Counted from the stretch's first letter, positions 29,786 through 40,431 are shown. The stretch is DNA of 49,620 nucleotides from Alphaproteobacteria bacterium (GCA_030428255.1 JAUIBT010000025.1:1-49620), one strand, 5' to 3'. Made by a program: numbers and translations. Notes: generated by a model from the sequence alone, not told the origin.

Positions 29786-30682
29786 ATGCTTGATCGCCTG
29801 ACCTCTCTGCAAGTCCTGGTCCGGGTGGCTGACCTGGGCAGCTTGTCGGCCGCCGCGCGTGACTTGGGCATGTCTCAGGCCATGGCCAGCAAACACGTCG
29901 CCGCGCTAGAGCAGCGCTTGCAGGTGCCACTGCTGACCCGCTCGACCCGGCGCATGAGCTTTACTGAAGCCGGACAGCTCTATTTGCTGCAGGCGCGCGA
30001 GATCTTGAGCCAATTCGAGGAGGCGGAATGTCTGGTGAGCGCCAGGCGGCAGCAAGTGACCGGGCGACTACGGGTCACGATTCCGGTTTCTTTCGGCTTG
30101 CGCTGTTTGGCCCCTCTATTGGCGCCGTTTTCACAGCGCTACCCCGACTTGCAATTGGATGTGAGCTTGAGCGACCGACGGGCGGACCTGATGGCCGAAG
30201 GCTGGGACTTAGCGATCCGCATCACCAAGATGCAGGATTCAAGCCTGATGGCGCGGCGTCTGGCAGCTTGTCCCATGGCTTTGGCTGCCGCACCCTCCTA
30301 CCTGGCGCATTACGGACGGCCCCAGCGGCTGACAGACTTGGCGGCTCACAACTGCCTGGGCTACACGCTGGGCAGCGCAGATGCCGGGGTTTGGGAGTTC
30401 GGCAGCGGTTCCGAACGCCAGCGGGTTGCGGTGGCGGGCTCGCTGCGGGCCGACAATGGCGATGCCTTATTAGAAGCGGCGATAGGCGGCCTAGGGCTGA
30501 TCTATCAGCCGCGCTTCTTGCTGGACGAAGCCGTGTCGGCGGGCCGACTGGAACTGCTGGAGCTCGACCACCCGCCGATGGAGATCGACGGCGTTTTCGC
30601 AGTCTACCCAGCAACCCGCCATCCCGAAGCAAAGCTGCGCGCCTTCATCGACTATTTGGTCGATGCTCTGCAGTCATCCTGA
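29786..30682 (+). CDS. LysR-family transcriptional regulator
   Basis: 298 residues. N-terminal winged helix-turn-helix (LTSLQVLVRVADLGSLSAAARDLGMSQAMASKHVAALEQRL is split for length) ending near residue 60 at RSTRRMSFTEAG, followed by a linker helix and the periplasmic-binding-protein-like effector domain from about residue 90 (GRLRVTIPVSFGLRCLAPLL). Close in style to the CrgA/DsdC-like LysR group. Divergent from doxX-VOC, it probably autoregulates and controls that pair. The inducer may be a catechol or quinone by context. Confidence 0.92.
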   Translation: MLDRLTSLQVLVRVADLGSLSAAARDLGMSQAMASKHVAALEQRLQVPLLTRSTRRMSFTEAGQLYLLQAREILSQFEEAECLVSARRQQVTGRLRVTIPVSFGLRCLAPLLAPFSQRYPDLQLDVSLSDRRADLMAEGWDLAIRITKMQDSSLMARRLAACPMALAAAPSYLAHYGRPQRLTDLAAHNCLGYTLGSADAGVWEFGSGSERQRVAVAGSLRADNGDALLEAAIGGLGLIYQPRFLLDEAVSAGRLELLELDHPPMEIDGVFAVYPATRHPEAKLRAFIDYLVDALQSS

Positions 30683-30834
30683 CCGCGTGCAAGTGGCGGC
30701 CTAAGGCGCACAGAGGTCGCGGCTGAATAGCGCTGGACGCGCCCAAGTTCTAAGCTCTAGACTAACGCGACAAGTCCAAGTGTGCCGCGCAGGCGCGGGC
30801 AAGATCAACCCATGACAAGATACCAGAGGCTCCT

Positions 30835-31698
30835 ATGACAGATACACCGAAGCCCGGCCTAGGCCATCGCCCCCTTGTGTCGGCCGCCTGGCTTTCCGAT
30901 GCGCTGAGCGACAGCGACCTGAAGGTGCTGGACGCCTCGTGGCACATGCCCAATTCGGGGCGTAACGGTCGGGCCGAATTTGAGCAGGGCCACATACCGG
31001 GCGCGCGCTTCTTTGACATTGACGACTGCGCCGAGGCCAGCGATTTGCCCCATACTATGCCGTCCGAGGCCCTGTTCGCCGGGTATATGAGCCGGCTGGG
31101 CGTCAGCAATTCGGACCGCGTCGTGGTTTATGACAGCGTGGGTCTGTTTTCCGCAGCGCGGGTTTGGTGGATGCTGCGTGCCTTTGGTCACGATCAGGTC
31201 TTCATTCTCGACGGCGGCTTGCCGGCCTGGCAGGCGGAGGGCGGCGCGCTTGAGAGCGGCGCTGCGACGGTCGAGGCCGACAGCTTCCAGGCGCGTTTGG
31301 ATTATCGCGTGATGGCCAGCGCAGATCAGGTGCTGGAGGCCTGCTCGCGCGGATCGTCGCTGATCATGGATGCCCGCGCCTATGAGCGCTTTACCGGCGA
31401 GGTTGAAGAGCCGCGCGCAGGGCTGCGTTCGGGCCACATGCCGGGCGCGGCCTCCATGCCCTTTGGCGAGCTGTTGGAGCGCGGGCGGCTGAAGTCGAAC
31501 GAGCGCTTGCGCGCGGTGCTGGAGGCACGTGGCATGCAGCCTGATCGCCCGATCATCACCTCCTGCGGCTCGGGTGTGACAGCGGCGGTCATCAGCCTGG
31601 CGCTGCACTGTTTGGGGCACGATAAGGCACGGCTCTACGACGGCTCTTGGTCGGAGTGGGGCGGGCGTTCGGACCTGCCGGTTGCCACCGGCGGTTAG
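30835..31698 (+). CDS. sseA: 3-mercaptopyruvate sulfurtransferase
   Basis: 287 residues, two tandem rhodanese domains. The C-terminal active-site loop is CGSGVTA with C244, the signature of mercaptopyruvate sulfurtransferases (thiosulfate enzymes have CRKGVTA). The N-terminal domain (VLDASWHMPNSGRN, FEQGHIPGARFFDIDD, VVVYDSVGLFSAARVWWML) is the inactive structural copy. It transfers sulfur from 3-mercaptopyruvate to thiols or cyanide in cysteine degradation. The gene stands alone, about 150 bp after the LysR gene. Confidence 0.93.
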   Translation: MTDTPKPGLGHRPLVSAAWLSDALSDSDLKVLDASWHMPNSGRNGRAEFEQGHIPGARFFDIDDCAEASDLPHTMPSEALFAGYMSRLGVSNSDRVVVYDSVGLFSAARVWWMLRAFGHDQVFILDGGLPAWQAEGGALESGAATVEADSFQARLDYRVMASADQVLEACSRGSSLIMDARAYERFTGEVEEPRAGLRSGHMPGAASMPFGELLERGRLKSNERLRAVLEARGMQPDRPIITSCGSGVTAAVISLALHCLGHDKARLYDGSWSEWGGRSDLPVATGG

Positions 31699-31940
31699 GC
31701 TGTTGATGGCCAGTGCAGGCTGGTGGGCGAACTTGGTTCGACAGCAGCGTGACACCTGTCACAGTGCGTAACATCTTTTGACTTTTCTCGATTGCGGGCC
31801 TGGCGTAGACCAAGCCCGCGGCCTGGCGCGGCTTTGATCCGCTTGCGCGACAGCAAGACGTTCAAAACCGAAAGCGCGCGGGCAGCGGCGCTGACAAAAA
31901 GACGCGCTATTTCAAATCTCTATGGCGAAATGAGACCTGC

Positions 31941-33311
31941 ATGAACGACGCTCTTGGCGAATTGACCAAACCTCTGGCTGCTGTTGTTTTGGGCGCAGGC
32001 AAGGGCACGCGCATGAAGTCCGAGCACCCCAAAGTTATGCACAAGTTGGCCGGGCGTAGCATGCTGGGCCATGTCATCGATGCGCTGGACGCTCTGGCCG
32101 CCGACGAGATTGTGGTGGTGGTCGGTCCCGACATGCCGCAGGTGGCCGCTGAAGCCGCGCCGCACCGCGTCGTTGAGCAGACCGAGCGCTTGGGCACCGC
32201 CCACGCCGCGCTTTGTGCCAAGCCCGCCTTAAAACACTTTCACGGCACGTTGTTCATCTTATTTGGCGACACGCCCATGCTGACCGGCGAAGCGCTTTGC
32301 AACTTGGCGCTGGCGACCGAGAGTGCCGAGCTGGCGATTGCAGCCTTCGAGCCCGACGATCCGGCGCGCTATGGCCGTGTCAAGCTGGACCGCAACGGCC
32401 AGCTAGAAGCCATTGTCGAATACAAAGACGCCAGCTTAGAAGAGCGCGAGATCGGTCTGTGCAACGGGGGCATCATGGCGGGCGACTGCCAAAAGATGCT
32501 GGCCTGGCTGGAGCGGGTCGATAACAACAACAAGTCAGGCGAATATTACTTGCCCGACGTGGTGAAATTCGCGGTGGCCGAAAAGGCCCGCACCGAAGTG
32601 GTCTATTTCGACGAAATGGATCTTATGGGCATCAACTCGCGCCTGGAGCTGGCCAACGCCGAAGCCCTGATGCAAGACCGGCTTCGCGACGCGGCGCTGG
32701 AGGGCGGCGTGACCATGATCGATCCCTCGACCACCTACCTGTCGTTCGACACCAGCTTTGGCCGCGACGTGGTGATCGAGCCCGGCTGTTTCTTCGGCCC
32801 TGGCGTTAGCGTTGGATCGGACGTGCGCATCAAAGCCATGAGCCACCTGGAAGGCTGCAAAATCGCCTCGGGTTGTCAGATCGGTCCCTTTGCACGCCTG
32901 CGCCCCGGCACCGAGCTGGCAGACGGCGCGCGCATTGGCAACTTTGTGGAGACCAAACAGGCCAAGATTGGCAAGGGCTCCAAGGTCAACCACCTCTCCT
33001 ATGTCGGTGATGCGCTGGTTGGCCAAGGCGTCAACATCGGCGCTGGTACGATTACCTGCAACTACGACGGCTATCTGAAGTACACCACACAGATTGACGA
33101 CGGCGCGTTTATTGGCTCCAACACCGCTTTGGTGGCCCCCGTTAAGGTCGGAGCCAATGCGCTGGTGGGCGCGGGCTCGACGCTGGAAAAGGACGTGGAG
33201 CCTGAAGCCATCGCAACTGTGCGCGGTGAGCTGCGCGTCTTGGCTGGGGCTGAGACGCGCCGCCGTACCAAGCTGGCGGCCAAGAAGGCGGCACAAAAGC
33301 AAAAGCCCTAG
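31941..33311 (+). CDS. glmU: Bifunctional GlmU (GlcNAc-1-P uridyltransferase / GlcN-1-P acetyltransferase)
   Basis: 456 residues. N-terminal nucleotidyltransferase domain with VLGAGKGTRMKSEHPKVMHK, then a left-handed beta-helix acetyltransferase domain from about residue 245 (hexapeptide repeats such as VVIEPGCFFGPGVSVGS, IGNFVETKQAKIGKGSKVNH, NIGAGTITCNYDG). It produces UDP-GlcNAc for peptidoglycan and lipid A in the cytoplasm. Followed by glmS after 124 bp, so two consecutive pathway steps lie together. Confidence 0.97.
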   Translation: MNDALGELTKPLAAVVLGAGKGTRMKSEHPKVMHKLAGRSMLGHVIDALDALAADEIVVVVGPDMPQVAAEAAPHRVVEQTERLGTAHAALCAKPALKHFHGTLFILFGDTPMLTGEALCNLALATESAELAIAAFEPDDPARYGRVKLDRNGQLEAIVEYKDASLEEREIGLCNGGIMAGDCQKMLAWLERVDNNNKSGEYYLPDVVKFAVAEKARTEVVYFDEMDLMGINSRLELANAEALMQDRLRDAALEGGVTMIDPSTTYLSFDTSFGRDVVIEPGCFFGPGVSVGSDVRIKAMSHLEGCKIASGCQIGPFARLRPGTELADGARIGNFVETKQAKIGKGSKVNHLSYVGDALVGQGVNIGAGTITCNYDGYLKYTTQIDDGAFIGSNTALVAPVKVGANALVGAGSTLEKDVEPEAIATVRGELRVLAGAETRRRTKLAAKKAAQKQKP

Positions 33312-33435
33312 CCGTCGGCGCAGGGCATGGAAAACGCCAAGCCCTCGCCACTGCGGTTGCACAGGGCCTTGGCATAAGAAACAGAGCGCTGACACACCAA
33401 CGGCGCAGCACGATTAAAATGAAAAGGGTATCGGC

Positions 33436-35265
<1,830 letters not shown>

Positions 35266-35273
35266 GGCACCTC

Positions 35274-35639
35274 ATGGCTCTTGAAGTCGTCAACTTGCTG
35301 GAAAAGCTGAAAAAATTCAACCAGCACTGGTCGCCGCGCGTCATCGCGGAGATGAACGACTATCAGTTCAAATTGGCCAAATTCGAGGGCGAATTTGTAT
35401 GGCACGATCACCCAGACACCGACGAAGCCTTTCTGGTGATCCAAGGCAAGATGTCGATTGAGATGGAGGATCGGACGGTCACATTGGGCGAGGGCGAGCT
35501 GTTCGTCGTCCCCGCTGGCCAGCGCCACAAGCCTTTTGCCGACCAGGAGTGCCACGTGCTGCTGATTGAACCGCGCGGCGTCGTCAATACCGGTGGGGCG
35601 GGCGGCGAGCTGACCGCTGACAACGACCTTTGGATTTAG
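35274..35639 (+). CDS. Cupin-domain protein
   Basis: 121 residues from ATG 35274, starting 8 bp after glmS. Single cupin fold: WHDHPDTDEAFLVIQGKMSI contains the HxH...E metal-binding motif and the second motif PAGQRHKPFADQECHVLLIEP contains the histidine. Small cupins of this type often act as mannose-6-P isomerase-like or regulatory proteins; the actual substrate is unknown. Probably co-transcribed with glmS. Its end overlaps by 4 bp with the convergent ankyrin/Kelch gene. Confidence 0.85.
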   Translation: MALEVVNLLEKLKKFNQHWSPRVIAEMNDYQFKLAKFEGEFVWHDHPDTDEAFLVIQGKMSIEMEDRTVTLGEGELFVVPAGQRHKPFADQECHVLLIEPRGVVNTGGAGGELTADNDLWI

Positions 35640-36748
35640 GCTAATAAGCGCCAGCGCAGCGTCGCCAGATCCAGGGCGAAGCGCTGCTCGTTATCGCGCA
35701 TTTTCACACCGCGTTTGCCGCCTTCGATGATGATCGCCCCATCCTCAAGGCGCGCGGAGTGGCGGCAGATCCAGCCGGGCATGGCACCGCTTGTCTCAAC
35801 CTGCTCAATCTTGAAGGTCTTGAGGTCAAGGCGATAGACAGGCGTTACATCGTCCTGCCTTTGTCGCATGTAGCCCAGGCAACCGATGATCCAAATGGCG
35901 TCCTCGACCAGCGTTGCGGAGTGAAAATCGGTCGGCGGGAAGTCTTCTGCGCTATAGCTGTAGTAGTCCAACCCGCCCTGACCATCTAGCACACAGACAT
36001 CGTTGTAGATAAAGAAGTCAGGGTCATAGGAATCCTCGTGCTCGCCGGCGATCAACACCGTGCGTCCGTCGGGCAGGCGCGTGATGCTGCGTCCAAAGCG
36101 GTCAAAACTGAAGGTGGGTTGGTGGCCGCGTGAGCCGGGTTCCAGCCAGCTTTTTGCGCCGCCATAGCCGGACTCAAAGCTGCGGATCTGCGCGCAGATA
36201 AAAGGGGTATGCCCGGGCGTCGGATTGGCGGTGCCACGGCGGGCCAACAGCTCAGCGGCGGGTAATTTTTGGCCCGGCTTCAGCGCGCAAGGGATGGCGC
36301 TGACCCCCAGGGCCAAGGGCATGTCCTCGCGGTCGAGCAGGGTCAGGTCGGCACCGCGTTCGGCCAAAAAACGTAAGGCCTCGGGGTTGCCGCAGGCCGC
36401 GTTAAAGCTGCAATGCGGGAAGCCCAGAGCGTCTTCGAGCACGGCCCCGGCGTTGATGAGCTGGTCGGCCAGATCCCAAAATCCATGCAAGATTGCCAAG
36501 CTCAACAGCGTCACCGTCAGTCCGCGCCAGTCCTTACAGGCCCCATTGACCTCTGCACCGGCGTCCAGGCGATCTTGAACGTCCTGCCAAGCCAGCGCGA
36601 CCAGGGCCTGGGCTTCCGGGTCGAGCGGATCGGGCTTGGTCGGGCGGTAGGACAGGGGCAAGCTCTCAACAATCAGATTGAGCGAAAAGACGAGCTGCGG
36701 GTCTGGGATTGGGGCTTCGGCTTGGCGGTGAGGGTGGGGCGCTGTCAT
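35636..36748 (-). CDS. Ankyrin-repeat plus Kelch-like protein
   Basis: 370 residues. N-terminal half contains ankyrin-type repeats at about 60-140 (TLLSLAILHGFWDLADQLIN, NAACGNPEALRFLAERGADL). The C-terminal half (from about 205) resembles Kelch/beta-propeller strands: GRSITRLPDGRTVLIAGEHE, ATLVEDAIWIIGCLGYM, YRLDLKTFKIEQVET, SARLEDGAIIIEGGK. No signal peptide, so cytoplasmic. Both domain types mediate protein-protein contacts and the combination is eukaryote-like. I cannot name a function. It is divergent from the transglutaminase-like gene, and convergent with the cupin gene. Confidence 0.7.
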   Translation of the reverse strand: MTAPHPHRQAEAPIPDPQLVFSLNLIVESLPLSYRPTKPDPLDPEAQALVALAWQDVQDRLDAGAEVNGACKDWRGLTVTLLSLAILHGFWDLADQLINAGAVLEDALGFPHCSFNAACGNPEALRFLAERGADLTLLDREDMPLALGVSAIPCALKPGQKLPAAELLARRGTANPTPGHTPFICAQIRSFESGYGGAKSWLEPGSRGHQPTFSFDRFGRSITRLPDGRTVLIAGEHEDSYDPDFFIYNDVCVLDGQGGLDYYSYSAEDFPPTDFHSATLVEDAIWIIGCLGYMRQRQDDVTPVYRLDLKTFKIEQVETSGAMPGWICRHSARLEDGAIIIEGGKRGVKMRDNEQRFALDLATLRWRLLA

Positions 36749-37091
36749 TGTCGATCCAAGATTGAATTTGAAGAGCCAGCCCGCGCGAACAGAGGTAGAT
36801 GGCGGCCTTGCGTAAACACCAAGAGCCCTTAGAGGTCGGCATGGTTGCCTGAGTCATGGAAGGGGGAGGCGCAAAATCGTGGCGATTGCGGGCAGATCAA
36901 GATGCTGATTTATCGCTCTTTTCCCGGGTTGCGCAGCGAGTCGAGTGCAAATGCTGCTTGGTTACGCACAGGTTTATCCACAAATCGACCTGTTCCGGCG
37001 TTTCGCTCAGCGCACAGAACGGCTGATGTTGCTTTGCTGAGAGCGCAATGCTGGGTTGCCATTCAACTGCCAGCTATGTGAGTAAATCGAC
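36749..37091. other. 343-bp divergent intergenic region
   Basis: Between the ankyrin/Kelch gene and the transglutaminase-like gene. It holds two DnaA-box-like 9-mers (listed separately). A 78-codon ORF at 36845-37081 shows no family features and is not called. Confidence 0.5.
36962..36982 (+). promoter_or_regulatory. Tandem DnaA-box-like sites
   Basis: TTATCCACA (36974-36982) is a perfect match to the consensus TTWTNCACA. TTACGCACA (36962-36970) matches with one mismatch, in the same orientation and with a 3-bp gap (12-bp period). The match is seen; function is inferred. Possible roles are DnaA titration or transcriptional control of either flanking gene. No replication genes flank it, so an origin is unlikely. 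Confidence 0.4.
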
Positions 37092-37928
37092 GTGCCCAAC
37101 ACAGGGCCTCTTTCCAAGCCTCTTGGCCAGCAACTTGACTGGCGCCGTCCTCACCAAGGCCTTGAGGCCCTGGGGCGGACCCTGGGGCGAACCCTGGCGC
37201 GGGCCTGGTCGCGGGCCTGCCTGGTCCGCAAGCTCAGCTATAACCCTGGGCCAAGGCCGCTGTTGACCCCGGAGATAGCACGCTTGCGACGGATTGCTGG
37301 CGAGCAGGAAATCTTGCGCTTTGACCAGCGACGGGCATTGCTCCAGCGCATTGTTGCGCGGGTGGTCGCGGGCCAAGCAGCGCCGCTCGATCAGGCCATG
37401 GCTTGGACCAAATTTCTGCAAGACCGCTTGGGGCACCCGCCCTTGGTGCCTCTGCTCGACAACGGTCAGGCGGTCTACGATCCGATTTGGCTGCTGCGCT
37501 ATGGCCAGGCGCACTGCGGCCAGGCCAACCGTGTGTTGATCGACGGCCTTGAGACCCTGGGTATCGCTGGTCGTCTGGTCCAGGTTCGCGGCCACACCAT
37601 TGCAGAGGCCAAAATTGACGGTGGCTGGGTTGCCTTGGACGCCAACGCCCTGTCAGACGGTCAGTTCTATCGCGACCGCAGTGGCAAGTTGTTGAGCGTT
37701 GCGGCGCTGTGGCGTGATCCAAGTTTGCTTCAGGGTTTGAAGATTGGACAAAAAGCCGAAGCGCAAATGATCGTCGGGATCAATGATGACATGTCGGGCA
37801 GCGCCAGCGCCCTTTGGTTCAGCCAGCCGCTCACGTATTACACGAAAACTGCACCGACAAGCGAGCTTGATAACGTCTACTACGGCTGGAACTATTACAC
37901 CACCACCGGGCCTGAGGACGACGACTAG
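37092..37928 (+). CDS. Transglutaminase-like protein
   Basis: 278 residues from GTG 37092. A papain-like transglutaminase core is visible, with triad C142 (GQAHCGQANRVL), H168 (QVRGHTIAEAKI) and D183 (GGWVALDANALS). The N-terminal 50 residues are Arg/Leu/Gly-rich and repetitive, and the true start may lie downstream. The C-terminus has aromatic runs (NVYYGWNYYTTTG) and an acidic tail. Such domains often act as peptidases or amidases rather than crosslinkers. No clear signal peptide. Function and substrate unknown; not obviously in an operon. Confidence 0.65.
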   Translation: MPNTGPLSKPLGQQLDWRRPHQGLEALGRTLGRTLARAWSRACLVRKLSYNPGPRPLLTPEIARLRRIAGEQEILRFDQRRALLQRIVARVVAGQAAPLDQAMAWTKFLQDRLGHPPLVPLLDNGQAVYDPIWLLRYGQAHCGQANRVLIDGLETLGIAGRLVQVRGHTIAEAKIDGGWVALDANALSDGQFYRDRSGKLLSVAALWRDPSLLQGLKIGQKAEAQMIVGINDDMSGSASALWFSQPLTYYTKTAPTSELDNVYYGWNYYTTTGPEDDD

Positions 37929-37962
37929 GTCGGACTGCAAGCCTAGTAGGAGAGGGCCACGC

Positions 37963-37987
37963 ATCACTCCTGGAAAGGTGATTTTCA
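37963..37987 (+). terminator. Weak stem-loop after the transglutaminase-like gene
   Basis: ATCAC (37963-37967) pairs with GTGAT (37978-37982), followed by TTTTC. The stem is only 5 bp and the T tract is short, so termination would be inefficient. It lies 35 bp after the stop codon. Confidence 0.3.
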
Positions 37988-38068
37988 TTTCCGCCGCCTT
38001 GGACTAGGTTGAGCGGCAGGCTGACGGGGTTGGCCTGCAAGCCCACTGGCTCCAAACAGAGAGATATC

Positions 38069-39769
38069 ATGCTGCTGCGCATCGCGCCCTTGGGTGTGTT
38101 GATCCTCATGCTCTTGCCGATCGCAGGCGGCCTTTTGGGCACGCTGTTGCCCGCCTTTGGCTATTTGCCAGCACTGGGGGCCGATACCTTCAGCTTGGAG
38201 CCCTGGTCGCGGGCCATGACCTGGCCGGGGATGGGCAAAGCGCTGGGCCTTAGCCTCTGGACGGGAGTGATGGCGACGTTGGCCTCTTTCTTGTTGGCGC
38301 AGTTCGCCTTAGCCATGCTGATCGGCAGCCGTTGGTTGGCGCGCTTGTCCGCGCTGACCGCGCCGGTGATCGCCATTCCGCACGCTGCAATGGCGGTGGG
38401 GCTGGTGTTCCTGATCGCACCGAGCGGCTGGATTATGCGGCTCGTGTCACCTGAGCTCAGCGGGTTCCAGCGCCCGCCTGATTGGCTGATCATTGGCGAT
38501 CCTTGGGGAATGAGCCTCATTCTGGGTCTGGTCATCAAAGAGCTGCCCTACCTTCTGTTCATGTGCTTGGCGGCCCTGAGCCAGATCCCAGGCGAGCGGT
38601 CGTTGATGGTGGCGCGTTCCTTGGGCCACTCGCGGCTGTCGGCCTGGTTCCGGGTGCTGTTACCGCAGCTCTATCCCCATTTGCGTTTGCCCTTGATGGC
38701 GGTGCTGGCTTTCTCCTTATCGGTGGTGGATATGGCGCTGATCTTGGGGCCCAACACGCCGCCAACCCTGGCCGTGCAGATTTTGCGCTGGTTTTCAGAC
38801 CCTGATCTCAGCCTGCGCCTGCAAGCCTCGGCGGGGGCCAGTTTGCTTAGCCTCGTCATGCTGGCGGTTCTGCTGATCTGGCTGGCAGCTGAGCGCTTTA
38901 TCATGCTGGGCGCGCGCGGTTTCCTGTCCTGGGGGCCTGCTCGCCCCAGTCGGCTGGCGGAGATCTTGGAGCGTTTGAGCGCCGCGCCCACTTGGTGCGC
39001 GCTCGCCTTGGGCCTGGCAGCCTTGGTGCCTTTGCTGGTTTGGAGCCTGGCACGGCGTTGGCGCTTTCCTGATGCTTGGCCCGCGCGTTGGTCTTTGGCG
39101 CGCTGGCACGGGCAGGCCGAGGCTTTGGGCAATGCTTGGGGCAATACGCTGATCCTGGCCAGTCTGGCGACCGGCTTGGCGCTGGTCTTGGTGGTCCTCA
39201 GCTTAGAAAAAGAAGCGCGCTATGGTCGGCGGTTGTCTGGGCAAGGCACGCAGCTCTTGAAGTATTTGCCCTTGTTGGTGCCGCAGACCAGCTTCCTGTT
39301 CGGCTTCCAAGTTCTGGCGCTGGCCGCTGGCATTTCCGACGGCCAAACGGGGCGCTGGGCTCTGGTGGTCTGGTCGCATCTGCTTTATGTCCTGCCTTAC
39401 GGCTTCATCTCCTTGAGCTTGGCCTATCAACGCTTTGATCCACGCTTGGTGCAGACCGCGCAGAGCTTGGGGCGCGGGCCGTGGCAAATCTTCTGGTCGG
39501 TTAAGCTGCCACTGCTGAGCCCGGCAATCTGGGCTGCAGCGGCCATAGGCGTTGCGGTCAGCGTGACCCAATACTTGCCGACGGTCTTGCTGTCTGGGGG
39601 GCGGATCGAGACCCTGGCCACCGAGACGGTGGGGCGGTCGGCGGGCGGGGACCGGCGGGTGCTAGCGGTCTTCGCGCTCTGCCAGGCGGCGTTGCCCTTT
39701 GCAGCCCTGCTATTGGCGGGCGTCGCACCACGACTCATGTTCTGGAACCGCAAAGGGGTATGGTCTTGA
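38069..39769 (+). CDS. ynjC: ABC transporter permease, YnjC-like fused two-domain
   Basis: 566 residues from ATG 38069 with AGAGAG upstream. It contains about twelve membrane helices in two permease domains. Each has an EAA-type loop: ERSLMVARSLGHSRLSAWFR and, in the second domain, LVQTAQSLGRGPWQIFWSVK. Both permeases in one chain are typical of YnjC/ThiP-like systems of the ferric/thiamine importer group. The ATPase gene overlaps its end by 10 bp. The expected periplasmic binding protein (YnjB) is not adjacent, and the substrate is unknown. Confidence 0.85.
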   Translation: MLLRIAPLGVLILMLLPIAGGLLGTLLPAFGYLPALGADTFSLEPWSRAMTWPGMGKALGLSLWTGVMATLASFLLAQFALAMLIGSRWLARLSALTAPVIAIPHAAMAVGLVFLIAPSGWIMRLVSPELSGFQRPPDWLIIGDPWGMSLILGLVIKELPYLLFMCLAALSQIPGERSLMVARSLGHSRLSAWFRVLLPQLYPHLRLPLMAVLAFSLSVVDMALILGPNTPPTLAVQILRWFSDPDLSLRLQASAGASLLSLVMLAVLLIWLAAERFIMLGARGFLSWGPARPSRLAEILERLSAAPTWCALALGLAALVPLLVWSLARRWRFPDAWPARWSLARWHGQAEALGNAWGNTLILASLATGLALVLVVLSLEKEARYGRRLSGQGTQLLKYLPLLVPQTSFLFGFQVLALAAGISDGQTGRWALVVWSHLLYVLPYGFISLSLAYQRFDPRLVQTAQSLGRGPWQIFWSVKLPLLSPAIWAAAAIGVAVSVTQYLPTVLLSGGRIETLATETVGRSAGGDRRVLAVFALCQAALPFAALLLAGVAPRLMFWNRKGVWS

Positions 39770-40431
39770 ACGACGATCACAGCACGCGCTTGGAGGTCCA
39801 AATCGACTGCCTGGCCCTGGGCGAGCAGGTCTTATTGCGCGAACTGTCCTTTTGCCTGACGGGCGGGCAATCGCTGAGCCTCATGGGACCCAGCGGCAGC
39901 GGCAAGTCGAGCATTTTGGCCTTTATCGCAGGCTTCTTGCCGCCTGCCTTTCGGGTCAAGGGGCAGGTCAAGCTCAATGGGCATGATATCAGCCGACTGC
40001 CGCCCGAGCGCCGCCGCATCGCGCTTATGTTCCAAGATCCGCTGCTGTTCGCTCACATGAGCGTGGGGGAAAACCTGCGCTTTGGCATGCCGCGCCACCT
40101 TGGGGGTGAGCAAAGGCGCCAATGTGTCGCTGACGCCCTGGTGGGGGCGGGACTGTCTGGCTTTGAGGCGCGCGATCCAGCCACCTTATCGGGCGGACAA
40201 AAGGCGCGGGTGGCTTTGTTGCGCGCGCTGGTGTCAGAGCCAGCGGCTCTGCTGCTCGACGAGCCATTTTCCAAGTTGGACACCGATTTGCGCCAGGCGT
40301 TTCGGGCCTTTGTCGTCGATGCCTGCCAGCAAGCGGGCGTCCCGGTGGTGCAAGTGACCCATGACCAGCAAGATGCGTTGGCGCTTGGCGGGCGCTGTAT
40401 CGAACTCAAAGATCTGCAATCTAAGCGCTAG
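39760..40431 (+). CDS. ynjD: ABC transporter ATP-binding protein, YnjD-like
   Basis: 223 residues. Walker A GPSGSGKSS (43-51), Q-loop MFQDPLLFAHMS, signature LSGGQ (143-147), Walker B LLLDEP (164-169) and switch VTHDQQDAL are all intact. It lacks the C-terminal regulatory domain of larger ATPases, as does YnjD. It would energise the fused permease encoded just upstream; the overlapping genes (10 bp) imply coupling. Probably an inner-membrane importer; substrate not determinable from sequence. Confidence 0.88.
   Translation: MVLNDDHSTRLEVQIDCLALGEQVLLRELSFCLTGGQSLSLMGPSGSGKSSILAFIAGFLPPAFRVKGQVKLNGHDISRLPPERRRIALMFQDPLLFAHMSVGENLRFGMPRHLGGEQRRQCVADALVGAGLSGFEARDPATLSGGQKARVALLRALVSEPAALLLDEPFSKLDTDLRQAFRAFVVDACQQAGVPVVQVTHDQQDALALGGRCIELKDLQSKR

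Noticed and set aside
31749-31762. GTGACACCTGTCAC near-palindrome upstream of glmU
   Set aside because: Short and isolated, too likely by chance to be called an operator.
36845-37081. 78-codon ORF in the DnaA-box intergenic region
   Set aside because: No family features or start signals; covers the DnaA-like sites.
37929-38068. TPP riboswitch upstream of the ynjC-like gene
   Set aside because: The transporter family suggested it, but the conserved CTGAGA core and paired elements are not present.
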